The translations under genes were made by a program, and so were the position numbers. The notes below the pieces were generated by a model. It made no database searches and had not been told where the DNA came from. It saw only the letters and a list, made by a program, of their open reading frames with translations. A DNA stretch of 64,000 bases from Klebsiella sp050058015 (lineage in GTDB: Bacteria > Pseudomonadota > Gammaproteobacteria > Enterobacterales > Enterobacteriaceae). Of the stretch, positions 42,292 through 49,411 are shown piece by piece (position 1 is the first letter of the stretch; the number at the start of each line of letters is the position of its first letter). The DNA lies in contig NZ_CP170106.1 in NCBI RefSeq assembly GCF_050058015.1, positions 710,617 through 774,616 of the forward strand, read 5' to 3'.

Positions 42292-42597
42292 ATGAATACG
42301 GTAAATAAAAATAATGTTTCTGTCGCTAACCTTTATATGAAGTCCCGAGGTGTAACACTGGATGACCGGACGGCTACGTTACTGAACGAAGAAGCTGAGG
42401 TCAAAAATGTCAAACCCGGCACATCCTTTTACAGAAGCGTTATGAAGGAGGTTATTTATGTTTCTATGCGGGCGCAAATACGGGCGGATGAGTCCCGCCC
42501 GGAAAATACTGGCAGGTCAGTCAAGATAGTCCCACGAGTGCTGAATTTTTTCATACAGCGTCTCGATAAGATCCGTCGTCATATCAAAAGTCGGTGA
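42292..42597 (+). CDS. Hypothetical early phage protein, end uncertain
   Basis: The first about 65 residues (MNTVNKNNVSVANLYMKSRGVTLDDRTATLLNEEAEVKN) look like a normal small phage protein. The reading frame then passes through a perfect GC hairpin (CGGGCGG/CCGCCCG, 42481-42501) and overlaps a gene on the other strand by 81 nt, so its true end may be near 42490 with a small indel. Function unknown. Confidence 0.45.
   Translation: MNTVNKNNVSVANLYMKSRGVTLDDRTATLLNEEAEVKNVKPGTSFYRSVMKEVIYVSMRAQIRADESRPENTGRSVKIVPRVLNFFIQRLDKIRRHIKSR
42481..42501. terminator. GC-rich hairpin between convergent early genes
   Basis: CGGGCGG pairs with CCGCCCG around ATGAGTC. It lies where the plus-strand early operon meets the short minus-strand gene (42517-42711). 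No long T-run, so termination is only likely. Confidence 0.4.
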
Positions 42598-42711
42598 TTC
42601 AGGTCGGGTACTGCGCGTTGAGGCGGATATCGCCGTTACTGATAAATGCAGCAGCCAGTTGTACTGCGTGGGCAAAGGCAACGTCTTTAGGAAGGCGGTT
42701 ATCTTCGGATG
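42517..42711 (-). pseudogene. Small minus-strand phage gene with a frame break
   Basis: From an ATG at 42711 the minus strand reads MSSEDNRLPKDVAFAHAVQL, AAAFISNGDIRLN and then stops early. The other frame supplies STRPESPTF and DMTTDLIETLYEKIQHSWDYLD to the stop at 42517. A single extra base near 42620 would explain both. Together they give a protein of about 63 residues. Function unknown. Confidence 0.5.
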
Positions 42712-42806
42712 ACATAGCAAACTTCTTTCTGGTTGGGCTGGAAGAACGAATCAGCCAGTGACGTTAGCAGAAAACAATGATCTACAAACAATCAGTTGAG
42801 GAAAAT

Positions 42807-43424
42807 ATGAATAAGCCTGACTCTATCCCTGACGGGTATCGCGTCAACGCTCAGGGGCATTTGGTTCCTGAGTCCCAGATTAAACCGCTGGATAAACTGC
42901 GTGATGAAGTGGTGCTCGGCATCGTTGAGGCGGCTCGTCTGCAGCGTCAGTCGCTGGTCGAGTTCAAGATCGGCTCTATGGCGAAAATCGGTGATTTTAT
43001 CGACCTTTCAGCAGCGGAATACGGCGTGGAGTATGGCGGTGCCAAAGGCAATGTCACGCTGGTCAGCTTTGATGGCCGTTATAAGCTGGTTCGCGCCGTA
43101 GGCGAGCACCGCATCTTTGATGAGCGCATTCAGGCGGCAAAGAAGCTGATTGACGACTGCATCAGAGAATGGTCTGCCGGGGCTAACGAAAAGATTATGG
43201 CGATGGTCGATCATGCCTTCCGCGTCAATAAACAGGGCCGGATTGATATCAATCAGGTTCTGGGTCTCCGCTCACTGAATATTGACGATGCAAAATGGAA
43301 TGAAGCGATGGACGCTGTGGCCGATGCTATCCAGGTCACGGGAACCAGTCAGTACCTGCGGTTATATGAGCGTCAGGATAATGGCACTTATAAGCAGATA
43401 TCGCTGGATTTAGCCAGACTCTGA
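42807..43424 (+). CDS. DUF3164 family phage protein
   Basis: 205 residues from MNKPDSIPDGYRVNAQGHLVPESQIKPLDKLRDEVVLGIV, with VSFDGRYKLVRAVGEHRIFDERIQAAKKLIDDCIREW in the middle, the DUF3164 family found in the early region of Mu-like phages. Role unknown. The upstream start at 42777 is less likely. Confidence 0.82.
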   Translation: MNKPDSIPDGYRVNAQGHLVPESQIKPLDKLRDEVVLGIVEAARLQRQSLVEFKIGSMAKIGDFIDLSAAEYGVEYGGAKGNVTLVSFDGRYKLVRAVGEHRIFDERIQAAKKLIDDCIREWSAGANEKIMAMVDHAFRVNKQGRIDINQVLGLRSLNIDDAKWNEAMDAVADAIQVTGTSQYLRLYERQDNGTYKQISLDLARL

Positions 43425-43504
43425 ATATTCGTTAATTAACTTTGTTGTATTTCCGGCGTCAGCGCCGTGGGGTTGCTCACGCCGAAAATCAGTAAGGACA
43501 TATT

Positions 43505-43999
43505 ATGAATCCGAAAACAAAAGGTATTTTTGAGGCTGCGTTTGCTAAATGGGGCTTCGATTCTCAGGTGCTGGTACTGGCGGAGGAAGCCAGCGAATTA
43601 TCAGCTTCCTGCGTCCGTTTTATTAATCACAAGGCTGGCAGCGATAAAGTGGCCGAAGAAGCGGCAGATGTCGAGATCATGATTGAGCAGCTGCGTCACA
43701 ACGGGATGGGGCCCATGATTGACCTTGAAAAACATCGCAAAATGAACCGGCTGGCGCAGATTGTGGGTGTGGACTCTCAGCCAGTCAGTCCCTTTGGTCC
43801 GTCCGTTCCGGGTCTGCTGGAGGAAGCCAGTGAACAACTGGGGCTGGCTGAGACCCTCTACCGTGACACCAAAACCAGTAACCGCTATGCCGCCGCCCGC
43901 GCCCGTATGGCCATCAGTCTGCTGATGCAGGCGGCTCAGAAGATGACGCGCGAACAGCAGTATGCCGAACGTATGCAGGCGGAGGTGAAAAATGTCTGA
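43505..43999 (+). CDS. MazG-like nucleotide pyrophosphohydrolase candidate
   Basis: 164 residues. LAEEASELSASCVRF (about 26-40) and KVAEEAADVEIMIEQL (about 49-64) form the ExxE ... ExxD metal-binding pattern of the MazG/all-alpha NTP pyrophosphatase fold. The C-terminal half is helical and basic. Such enzymes in phages hydrolyse (d)NTPs or alarmones. It overlaps the next gene by 8 bp. Confidence 0.6.
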   Translation: MNPKTKGIFEAAFAKWGFDSQVLVLAEEASELSASCVRFINHKAGSDKVAEEAADVEIMIEQLRHNGMGPMIDLEKHRKMNRLAQIVGVDSQPVSPFGPSVPGLLEEASEQLGLAETLYRDTKTSNRYAAARARMAISLLMQAAQKMTREQQYAERMQAEVKNV

Positions 44000-44297
44000 T
44001 ACCAACAAATACACTTTGATCGAGCTTGACGATGTCCTTCAACAGCACGGGATGCTTGAGCGGATACGTCTTATCGTCAATACCGGCATTGAAAAAGGCT
44101 GGTCGGTCACCGATGTGATGAACGTTATTAACCGTGAAATATCACTGATTGAAGCCGAAATTAATTACCTGAACAAAAAAGCCCAGGATGAAATTGTTTA
44201 TCGTGAGCTTGGTGTGGATGATCTGTCCATCATTCTTAAATCAGATTATGAGCGGGCGTTATTTTTTGCCTGCTGCATCAGGTCTGGACGCCCATAG
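43992..44297 (+). CDS. Hypothetical early phage protein
   Basis: 101 residues (MSDTNKYTLIELDDVLQQHGMLERIRLIVNTGIEKGW...), helical, acidic. It begins inside the end of the MazG-like gene. Its 3' end overlaps the end of the minus-strand gene at 44259-44513. Function unknown. Confidence 0.6.
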   Translation: MSDTNKYTLIELDDVLQQHGMLERIRLIVNTGIEKGWSVTDVMNVINREISLIEAEINYLNKKAQDEIVYRELGVDDLSIILKSDYERALFFACCIRSGRP

Positions 44298-44513
44298 CTT
44301 ATTGAAGAGGGAATCTATGAATGTGTCGGCATCATTTGCGAATCGTTCATCTTTATACATGTCTTTGTGCTTATATGCTGAGCGGGTTCTTTCAATGATG
44401 TCTTTGGCATCACGCATATCAATGACGCCTTTTTCAACGAGTTTGATCATGATATTGCCTGCGAGCAAAAAGCCAGCGATATCAAAATTATAATCATCAG
44501 AAGTATTGGGCAT
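44259..44513 (-). CDS. Minus-strand hypothetical protein (moron-like)
   Basis: 84 residues (MPNTSDDYNFDIAGFLLAGNIMIKLVEKGVIDMRDAKDIIERTRSAYKHKDMYKDERFANDADTFIDSLF), coherent and helical, with AAAAGGAACTTTT just upstream. It is read against the early operon between two plus-strand genes, typical of a lysogenically expressed extra gene. Function unknown. Confidence 0.65.
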   Translation of the reverse strand: MPNTSDDYNFDIAGFLLAGNIMIKLVEKGVIDMRDAKDIIERTRSAYKHKDMYKDERFANDADTFIDSLFNKLWASRPDAAGKK

Positions 44514-44580
44514 AAAAGTTCCTTTTACTCATAACAATTGCGGCGGTGTTGCAGCACCGCCATTCTTCGGAGGTACGAGC

Positions 44581-45135
44581 ATGAGCCGCACATCCATGAT
44601 TAAGGTAATCCATATCGCGAGGCGTGATCTACACCTTGACGATGACACTTACCGCTCCCTGCTGGGGGCGGTAGTTCCGGGAAAGTCGAGCTGTCGCGAG
44701 ATGACCATCATCGAGCTGCAGAATGTGATTCAGGCGCTGGAGGCTAAGGGGTTCAAAAGCAAACCTCTGCGCCGTTCCAGGCGCCGCATGTCAGCTCCGT
44801 CAGATGTGAGTCTGAAAATCCGCGCGATATGGAAAACGATGTTTAAAGAGGGTTTTATCCGGGACGGTAGCGATATTGCGCTCGACCGTTTTGTCCAGCG
44901 CCAGACCCGTATTCGTAATGGCGGCGCTGGCGTCTCCAGCCTGGAATGGTTGCGCGGTGATGCCGAAGCGAATTTCCTTGAGAGCCTGAAGCAATGGCAC
45001 ATCCGGGCGATGAGAGAGGCCATGTTAGAGCACCATGTCCGGCTCCCTGAAAACCCGGTCACCGGCGAAGAAAGCCGGGACTATGACACAATCTGCAGCG
45101 CTTACGCTGACGCAGCCAGAAGGTGGATAAAATGA
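44581..45135 (+). CDS. GemA/gp16-like regulatory protein (DUF1018)
   Basis: 184 residues from MSRTSMIKVIHIARRDLHLDDDTYRSLLGAVVPGKSSCREMTIIELQNVIQALEAKGFK, the conserved gp16/GemA N-terminus. In Mu, GemA modulates host gene expression and DNA topology. Its stop overlaps the Mor gene (ATGA). Confidence 0.88.
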   Translation: MSRTSMIKVIHIARRDLHLDDDTYRSLLGAVVPGKSSCREMTIIELQNVIQALEAKGFKSKPLRRSRRRMSAPSDVSLKIRAIWKTMFKEGFIRDGSDIALDRFVQRQTRIRNGGAGVSSLEWLRGDAEANFLESLKQWHIRAMREAMLEHHVRLPENPVTGEESRDYDTICSAYADAARRWIK

Positions 45136-45524
45136 GTGACGATCTCTTTGGTGATGTGCAGGACGACAGCATTCTTGACCATATCGATGATGAGATGGAA
45201 AGTTCTCGCTTCCCATCGTTATTGGCTGAACTGAATGCGTTATTGCGTAAGGAGCTTGAACGCTTTGGGTGTGACCCGCGCCATTCCATTGAACTGGTCG
45301 CAGCTATCAGCAGTAAAATCGGTGGGATGCAGATTTATTTTCCTCGCGGTCAGGTGCTGGAGCAGCTCATCAGGGATATGCGTATCTGGCGTGATTTCAA
45401 GGGGAATAACATCCCGGAACTGGTTGAGCGCTACCAGGTGACCTACAAAACGGTGTATAAAGCTATCAAGCGAATGCGAAGACTTGAAGTAAGTAAAAGA
45501 CAATACTCTTTGAATATGGAGTGA
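45132..45524 (+). CDS. mor: Mor-family middle transcription activator
   Basis: 130 residues from MSDDLFGDVQDDSILDHIDDE; C-terminal HTH with the Mor pattern (GGMQIYFPRGQVLEQLIRDMRIWRDFKGNNIPELVERYQVTYKTVYKAIKRMR). Mor activates the middle promoter in Mu; no separate C gene is seen here. Confidence 0.92.
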   Translation: MSDDLFGDVQDDSILDHIDDEMESSRFPSLLAELNALLRKELERFGCDPRHSIELVAAISSKIGGMQIYFPRGQVLEQLIRDMRIWRDFKGNNIPELVERYQVTYKTVYKAIKRMRRLEVSKRQYSLNME

Positions 45525-45529
45525 TAATA

Positions 45530-45850
45530 ATGATTAGTGGTACTTTAATTCACATAGCGTTTGTTGTTTGTTCTTTTTGGGTTTTCTTCGATTGTGTGAT
45601 ACATAAAATCGGGGTTTATGTTCCCGTAACTGGAGTAGAGAAGGGATATCGAAAAGGTTTTTCGCCTGTTGTCTGGGCTATGGGCTGTTTTCTGGTGATT
45701 CCATTTATCATATATATGTTTATGAGGGCATCGTTGATTAAAGCTGCAATAACGTATCCAGTGGAAACAGATAAAAGTAGCAACTTTATGATACTGGCTC
45801 TTCTGGTGTTAGCACTTTCCCTGTATTCATTTAAAGACATTTTGTTTTAA
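45530..45850 (+). CDS. Small membrane protein, unknown (moron candidate)
   Basis: 106 residues from MISGTLIHIAFVVCSFWVFFDCVIHKIG, with about three TM segments (5-23, 45-65, 85-100). Base composition is AT-rich compared with the flanking genes, suggesting separate acquisition. It ends just before a terminator. It could be a superinfection-exclusion protein or a holin-like protein; nothing decides. Confidence 0.6.
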   Translation: MISGTLIHIAFVVCSFWVFFDCVIHKIGVYVPVTGVEKGYRKGFSPVVWAMGCFLVIPFIIYMFMRASLIKAAITYPVETDKSSNFMILALLVLALSLYSFKDILF

Positions 45851-45868
45851 ACAATACATTCTCAAGGA

Positions 45869-45892
45869 AGCCGGTTAATCCGGCTTTTTTTA
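45869..45892 (+). terminator. Terminator before the lysis module
   Basis: AGCCGG, TTAAT loop, CCGGCT and a run of seven T. It separates the Mor operon from the late genes. Confidence 0.85.
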
Positions 45893-45952
45893 TGCCTGCC
45901 ACAATATGAGAAGGAACCCACATTTACCTTCTTCCTTGTAAAAGGTGCAGGC

Positions 45953-46531
45953 ATGACAACATCATTTTCCCCCGCGTTTTTACACGCACTTTCTTTCGTT
46001 CTTTCCCGCGAAGGTGGTTATGTTAATGACCCGACCGACAAAGGCGGGGAAACCAAATACGGCATTTCCGACAAGCGCGATGGTCTTGCCGATGGCAAAA
46101 CCGACGTGGATGGTGACGGCAAACCCGATACCCGAATTAAGGATCTGACCGAAGGACAGTCCGGGCAAATTTATTTCCGCGATTACTGGTATCCGGCTTA
46201 TTGCTCTGACTGGCCGGACGGCATCTCGCTCTTTGTCTTTGATTCCTCCGTGCAACATGGCACTAAAAAAGCGATCCAGCTTCTGCAGGATGCGGTCGGC
46301 GTCACCGCTGATGGCATCGTCGGTCCAAAAACCCGCACCGCAGTAGCGTCTGCAGATGCCGAATGGCTGCTGACCCGCTGTTTTCTGCGCCGTTCCCGCT
46401 ATTACGCCGAGATCATCAAAGCCAATTCTTCGCAGGGTAAATACCTCAATGGCTGGTTTAACCGTCTCGATGAGCTGGCGAACGCCTGTCAGGAGGTCAT
46501 CGGCGGTCAGGTCTCGGTTCCCCGGAGCTGA
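45953..46531 (+). CDS. Endolysin, GH108 N-acetylmuramidase
   Basis: 192 residues: catalytic Glu20 in LSREGGYVNDPTDKGGETKYGIS, then SLFVFDSSVQHGTKKAIQLLQDAVGV and a peptidoglycan-binding DGIVGPKT motif. This is the ZliS/GH108 type of lysozyme. First gene of the lysis module. AAAAGGTG lies upstream. Confidence 0.93.
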   Translation: MTTSFSPAFLHALSFVLSREGGYVNDPTDKGGETKYGISDKRDGLADGKTDVDGDGKPDTRIKDLTEGQSGQIYFRDYWYPAYCSDWPDGISLFVFDSSVQHGTKKAIQLLQDAVGVTADGIVGPKTRTAVASADAEWLLTRCFLRRSRYYAEIIKANSSQGKYLNGWFNRLDELANACQEVIGGQVSVPRS

Positions 46532-46533
46532 GC

Positions 46534-46752
46534 ATGGGTAAAGGCTGGGATTCATCGTTACTTGCGGGGCGGCGAGACCGCCTTCGTCAGGAGGTGCTTC
46601 ACCGGATTGCGGGCGGTCCTCCACCCGTTCCACAGGACTACACAGGCTGTGACGGTACTCATGCCAGCCATTACCGCAGGGGCTGGGACTCCGTTGATAT
46701 AAGAGACATCGTCTGGCAGTGCCAGCGATATAAGGAAAAACATCATGTTTAA
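46534..46752 (+). CDS. Small hypothetical lysis-module protein
   Basis: 72 residues (MGKGWDSSLLAGRRDRLRQEVLHRIAGGPPPVPQDYTGCDG...), begins 2 bp after the endolysin stop and overlaps the next start. No known family. Confidence 0.55.
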   Translation: MGKGWDSSLLAGRRDRLRQEVLHRIAGGPPPVPQDYTGCDGTHASHYRRGWDSVDIRDIVWQCQRYKEKHHV

Positions 46753-47152
46753 ATCGTTGAATACCGACTGGCTGAAGCTGGCATTGCTCCGGGTATTTCA
46801 GTCCGGCTGGACAGTGGTCATCCTCGTGGGTCTGTCTCTGACGCTCTGTAGTTTCTACGGGCGTCAGGCATTTGTCGTCTGGTGGTTAACGTCCTCCGGC
46901 GCTTTTCTGATCGGGGTGAGTATCTGGCTCGGTAATATCCCTTACCGGTTGCTTCAGCCGGGCCGTCCTGCCCGCAAATGGGTGTGTTTCGTGTCGTGGC
47001 AAATCTGGGCTTTCGGGGCATTTCTTCTGGCCTTTGCGCCTGTCTTCGCTACCAGTCCGATGGTCATGCTGCTCAATCTGCTCGCCGGTCTGACGGTTGT
47101 CATTCTGTACGCCTGGCTGGTTCGTAAGGAGGTAATAAATTGGATCCTGTAA
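46745..47152 (+). CDS. Four-helix membrane protein (holin-like)
   Basis: 135 residues with four hydrophobic segments (about 13-33, 40-60, 80-100, 106-125) and a basic C-terminus. In the lysis cluster it may be a holin or antiholin; no family signature is recognised. Confidence 0.6.
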   Translation: MFKSLNTDWLKLALLRVFQSGWTVVILVGLSLTLCSFYGRQAFVVWWLTSSGAFLIGVSIWLGNIPYRLLQPGRPARKWVCFVSWQIWAFGAFLLAFAPVFATSPMVMLLNLLAGLTVVILYAWLVRKEVINWIL

Positions 47153-47751
47153 CGCTTTCCACCATCGCATCCGTCCTGCTGAAAGCCGGACCCTCTCTGG
47201 TTCGCACCGTCGGCGGCTGGTTCGGCAGCGACAGTACCACGGCGAAAGCCGCTGACTCGGTGGCCAGCATTGTCGAGACCGTCAACGGTGCGATTAATCC
47301 CGCCGACCAGCAGCGCGTTCTGGAGCAGAAGCTGGCGCAGCTGCCACCCGAGCAGCTTGTCCAGCTGGAGGGCCTCAAGGTACAGCTGCAGCAGATCCAA
47401 CTGGAACGGGAGAAAGCGCAGATGGCCGACCAGCAGGCTGCGCACCACGAACAGCAGGAAACCATCCGCAACGGTGATAATGCCACGGACGAATATGTCC
47501 GCCAGACCCGACCATTGATGGCCCGTCTGTCACTCTACAGCAGCATTGCCTATGTGTTTTTCATGTCTCTGGGTCAGCAGGCTGGCGCGGTGGCCGGTGC
47601 TTTCGGTCATGCATTTTCGATGCCTGCGCCGGACTGGGATATCGCGCTGATGCTGGCGACCCCTGCGCTGGGCTATCTGGGTTTCAGGACGCTGGACGGT
47701 TTCGCCCGGTACAGCAAATCCAGCAAACACAAGGTCATGGTGAGTAAATGA
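47140..47751 (+). CDS. 3TM-type holin family protein
   Basis: 203 residues from a TTG start with AGGAGG upstream: MDPVTLSTIASVLLKAGPSLVRTVGGWFG, a long helical region (LEQKLAQLPPEQLVQLEGLKVQLQQIQLEREKAQMADQQ), then RQTRPLMARLSLYSSIAYVFFMSLGQQAG and a C-terminal membrane segment. This is the 3TM holin type seen in Mu-like and GTA elements. Confidence 0.8.
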   Translation: MDPVTLSTIASVLLKAGPSLVRTVGGWFGSDSTTAKAADSVASIVETVNGAINPADQQRVLEQKLAQLPPEQLVQLEGLKVQLQQIQLEREKAQMADQQAAHHEQQETIRNGDNATDEYVRQTRPLMARLSLYSSIAYVFFMSLGQQAGAVAGAFGHAFSMPAPDWDIALMLATPALGYLGFRTLDGFARYSKSSKHKVMVSK

Positions 47752-47978
47752 CTAAAGCATTTGATCGCGCCAGCGACCTTGAAATGGAAGAGCGCGAACG
47801 GGCCTTAAACAACCATTTAAAGCGGGTTAAAGAGCTCCCGGAGAATTACGGATTCTGTAACGACTGCGGTGCGGCGATTCCGGCAGCTCGACTTAAGGCG
47901 CTCCCGTATGTGGCGACCTGTGTCACCTGTCAGTCCATCAGAGATATCAGGGGGAAGCATGGGCTGGGAAATTATTAA
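47748..47978 (+). CDS. TraR/DksA-type zinc-finger protein
   Basis: 76 residues: MTKAFDRASDLEMEERERALNNHLKR, then FCNDCGAAIPAARLKALPYVATCVTCQ, the DksA four-cysteine finger. It likely binds the RNA polymerase secondary channel. Coupled to the holin gene by ATGA. Confidence 0.9.
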   Translation: MTKAFDRASDLEMEERERALNNHLKRVKELPENYGFCNDCGAAIPAARLKALPYVATCVTCQSIRDIRGKHGLGNY

Positions 47979-48261
47979 GGGCAACTGGGCGATCATCTGG
48001 GCGCTGTTTATGTCGGCAGTGAACGTCATTCAGCTCCTGCTGGCCAAGACCTACGTCAAACGCGAGGAGCTGGAAATGATGCGTACCCGTCTGCAGAGCA
48101 TTGAGAACACTATCGCCGGGCTCCCCAACCAGAAAGACCTTCACCAGCTGCGACTGGAGATGAGCAACCTGCGGGGCGATTTGCGCGAACTGGGCCCGGC
48201 GATTCGCCAGGTGAAACACGTCAGCGATCTGCTTCTGGAAAATGAGCTGAAGGAAAAATAA
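47959..48261 (+). CDS. DUF2730 (gp25-like) membrane-anchored protein
   Basis: 100 residues from MGWEIIKGNWAIIWALFMSAVNVIQLLLAKTYVKREELEMMRTRLQSIENTIAGLP: an N-terminal TM segment and a coiled coil, as in Mu gp25. It starts within the end of the zinc-finger gene. Possibly a spanin-like or holin-assisting role. Confidence 0.8.
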   Translation: MGWEIIKGNWAIIWALFMSAVNVIQLLLAKTYVKREELEMMRTRLQSIENTIAGLPNQKDLHQLRLEMSNLRGDLRELGPAIRQVKHVSDLLLENELKEK

Positions 48262-48270
48262 GAGGTGACT

Positions 48271-48558
48271 ATGCGTGACATTCTCGACCAGGACCAGCGC
48301 CTGGTTATTCTGCGATCCCTTGTCGAATGCGGCGACAGTGCCAACGAGTCGATTCTGCAGACCTGCCTGCAGACGTATGGTCATCGCGTTCCCCGCGATA
48401 CCGTGCGCACGCATCTGGCGTGGTTGCGTGAGCAGGGTCTGGTCAGTCTGACGGATGTTTCCGGCTGTTATGTGGCGGAAATCACCGGTCGCGGTGATGA
48501 CGTCGCCAGCGGTCTGGCCACGGTTCCGGGGGTGAAAAAGCCCCGCGCGAGGGGGTAA
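48271..48558 (+). CDS. gp26-like winged-helix protein (VpaChn25_0724 family)
   Basis: 95 residues: MRDILDQDQRLVILRSLVECGDSANESILQTCLQTYGHRVPRDTVRTHLAWLREQGLV, an ArsR/MarR-like winged helix. It occupies the gp26 position before the packaging genes of Mu-like phages. GTG at 48265 is an alternative start. Confidence 0.8.
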   Translation: MRDILDQDQRLVILRSLVECGDSANESILQTCLQTYGHRVPRDTVRTHLAWLREQGLVSLTDVSGCYVAEITGRGDDVASGLATVPGVKKPRARG

Positions 48559-48560
48559 TC

Positions 48561-48836
48561 ATGGCGAAGAAAAAACCGTTACCTGCTGCAGCGCGTAGTG
48601 CCATCAGACGGCTCGCTGCCGCGTTTGTCTGCGCCGAACTTGAGCTGCAGGTTGTGGCGAAGTTCGTCGAAGAAAAAACGGGCAAGCCCTATGACCGCAA
48701 CGCTTCTGACAGTTATCTCAATTCGTTTCTGGATTCCGAACCAGAAGTCCGCCGTGTGTGGGAACTGATGCAGAAAGATATTGTATCCACCCGCAAAGAC
48801 TTTGCCGACCGGCTGGGGAGAGACCGTGACTGCTGA
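48561..48836 (+). CDS. Hypothetical protein before gp27
   Basis: 91 residues (MAKKKPLPAAARSAIRRLAAAFVCAELELQVVAKFVEEKTGKPY...), basic and helical. Starts 2 bp after the previous stop and overlaps the gp27 start by 10 bp. No family recognised. Confidence 0.6.
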   Translation: MAKKKPLPAAARSAIRRLAAAFVCAELELQVVAKFVEEKTGKPYDRNASDSYLNSFLDSEPEVRRVWELMQKDIVSTRKDFADRLGRDRDC

Positions 48837-49411
48837 ACAACGCCCGACCCGTGGCCGCCCCTCCAAAATCGACCTGCTGCCGGATGGCGTTCGCGACCAG
48901 TTGCACCAGATGCTGCGCGAGAAACGCCACACCCAGGAAGAGATCCGCGAAGCGATTAATGAGCTTATCGACAGCCACAATCTGCCGGAGGATATGAAGC
49001 TCAGTCGCACGGGCCTGAACCGCTACGCCAGCCGTATGGAAGAGTTCGGAGCAAAGATTCGCGCCTCCCGCGAAATGGCGGAAATCTGGGCCGCAAAGCT
49101 GGGTTCTGCGCCGACGTCTGACGTCGGCAAATTGTTGATGGAGTTTGTGGTTTGTGAAAACGCTGGCATTCGAAACGTCGATGTCACTCGCTGAAGAAGA
49201 AGGCCCGGTTGAGCCGAAGGCCCTCGGCCAGCTGGCGCTGGTTGCTCAGCGTCTGGAAGCCGCCGCGATGGCCAGCCACAAACGTGAGAAAGAGATCCGC
49301 CAGGCCTTCGCCGAAGAAGCCGCCGCGCAGGCGGAGAAAATCACCAAAAGCGCCGGGCTGTCTGCGGAAACCGCCGCTGATATCCGTCGCCAGATTCTGG
49401 GGATCGTGTGA
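48827..49411 (+). pseudogene. gp27-like small terminase candidate (DUF3486) broken by a 7-bp duplication
   Basis: Start GTG at 48827. The first frame reads PTRGRPSKIDLLPDGVRDQL ... SAPTSDVGKLLMEFV; the second continues KTLAFETSMSLAEEEGPVEPKALGQLALVAQRLE to the stop at 49409-49411. The break is a tandem GTTTGTG GTTTGTG at 49143-49156; removing one copy gives MEFVKTLAFETS. DUF3486 proteins lie beside the large terminase and probably recognise packaging sites. Confidence 0.85.
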
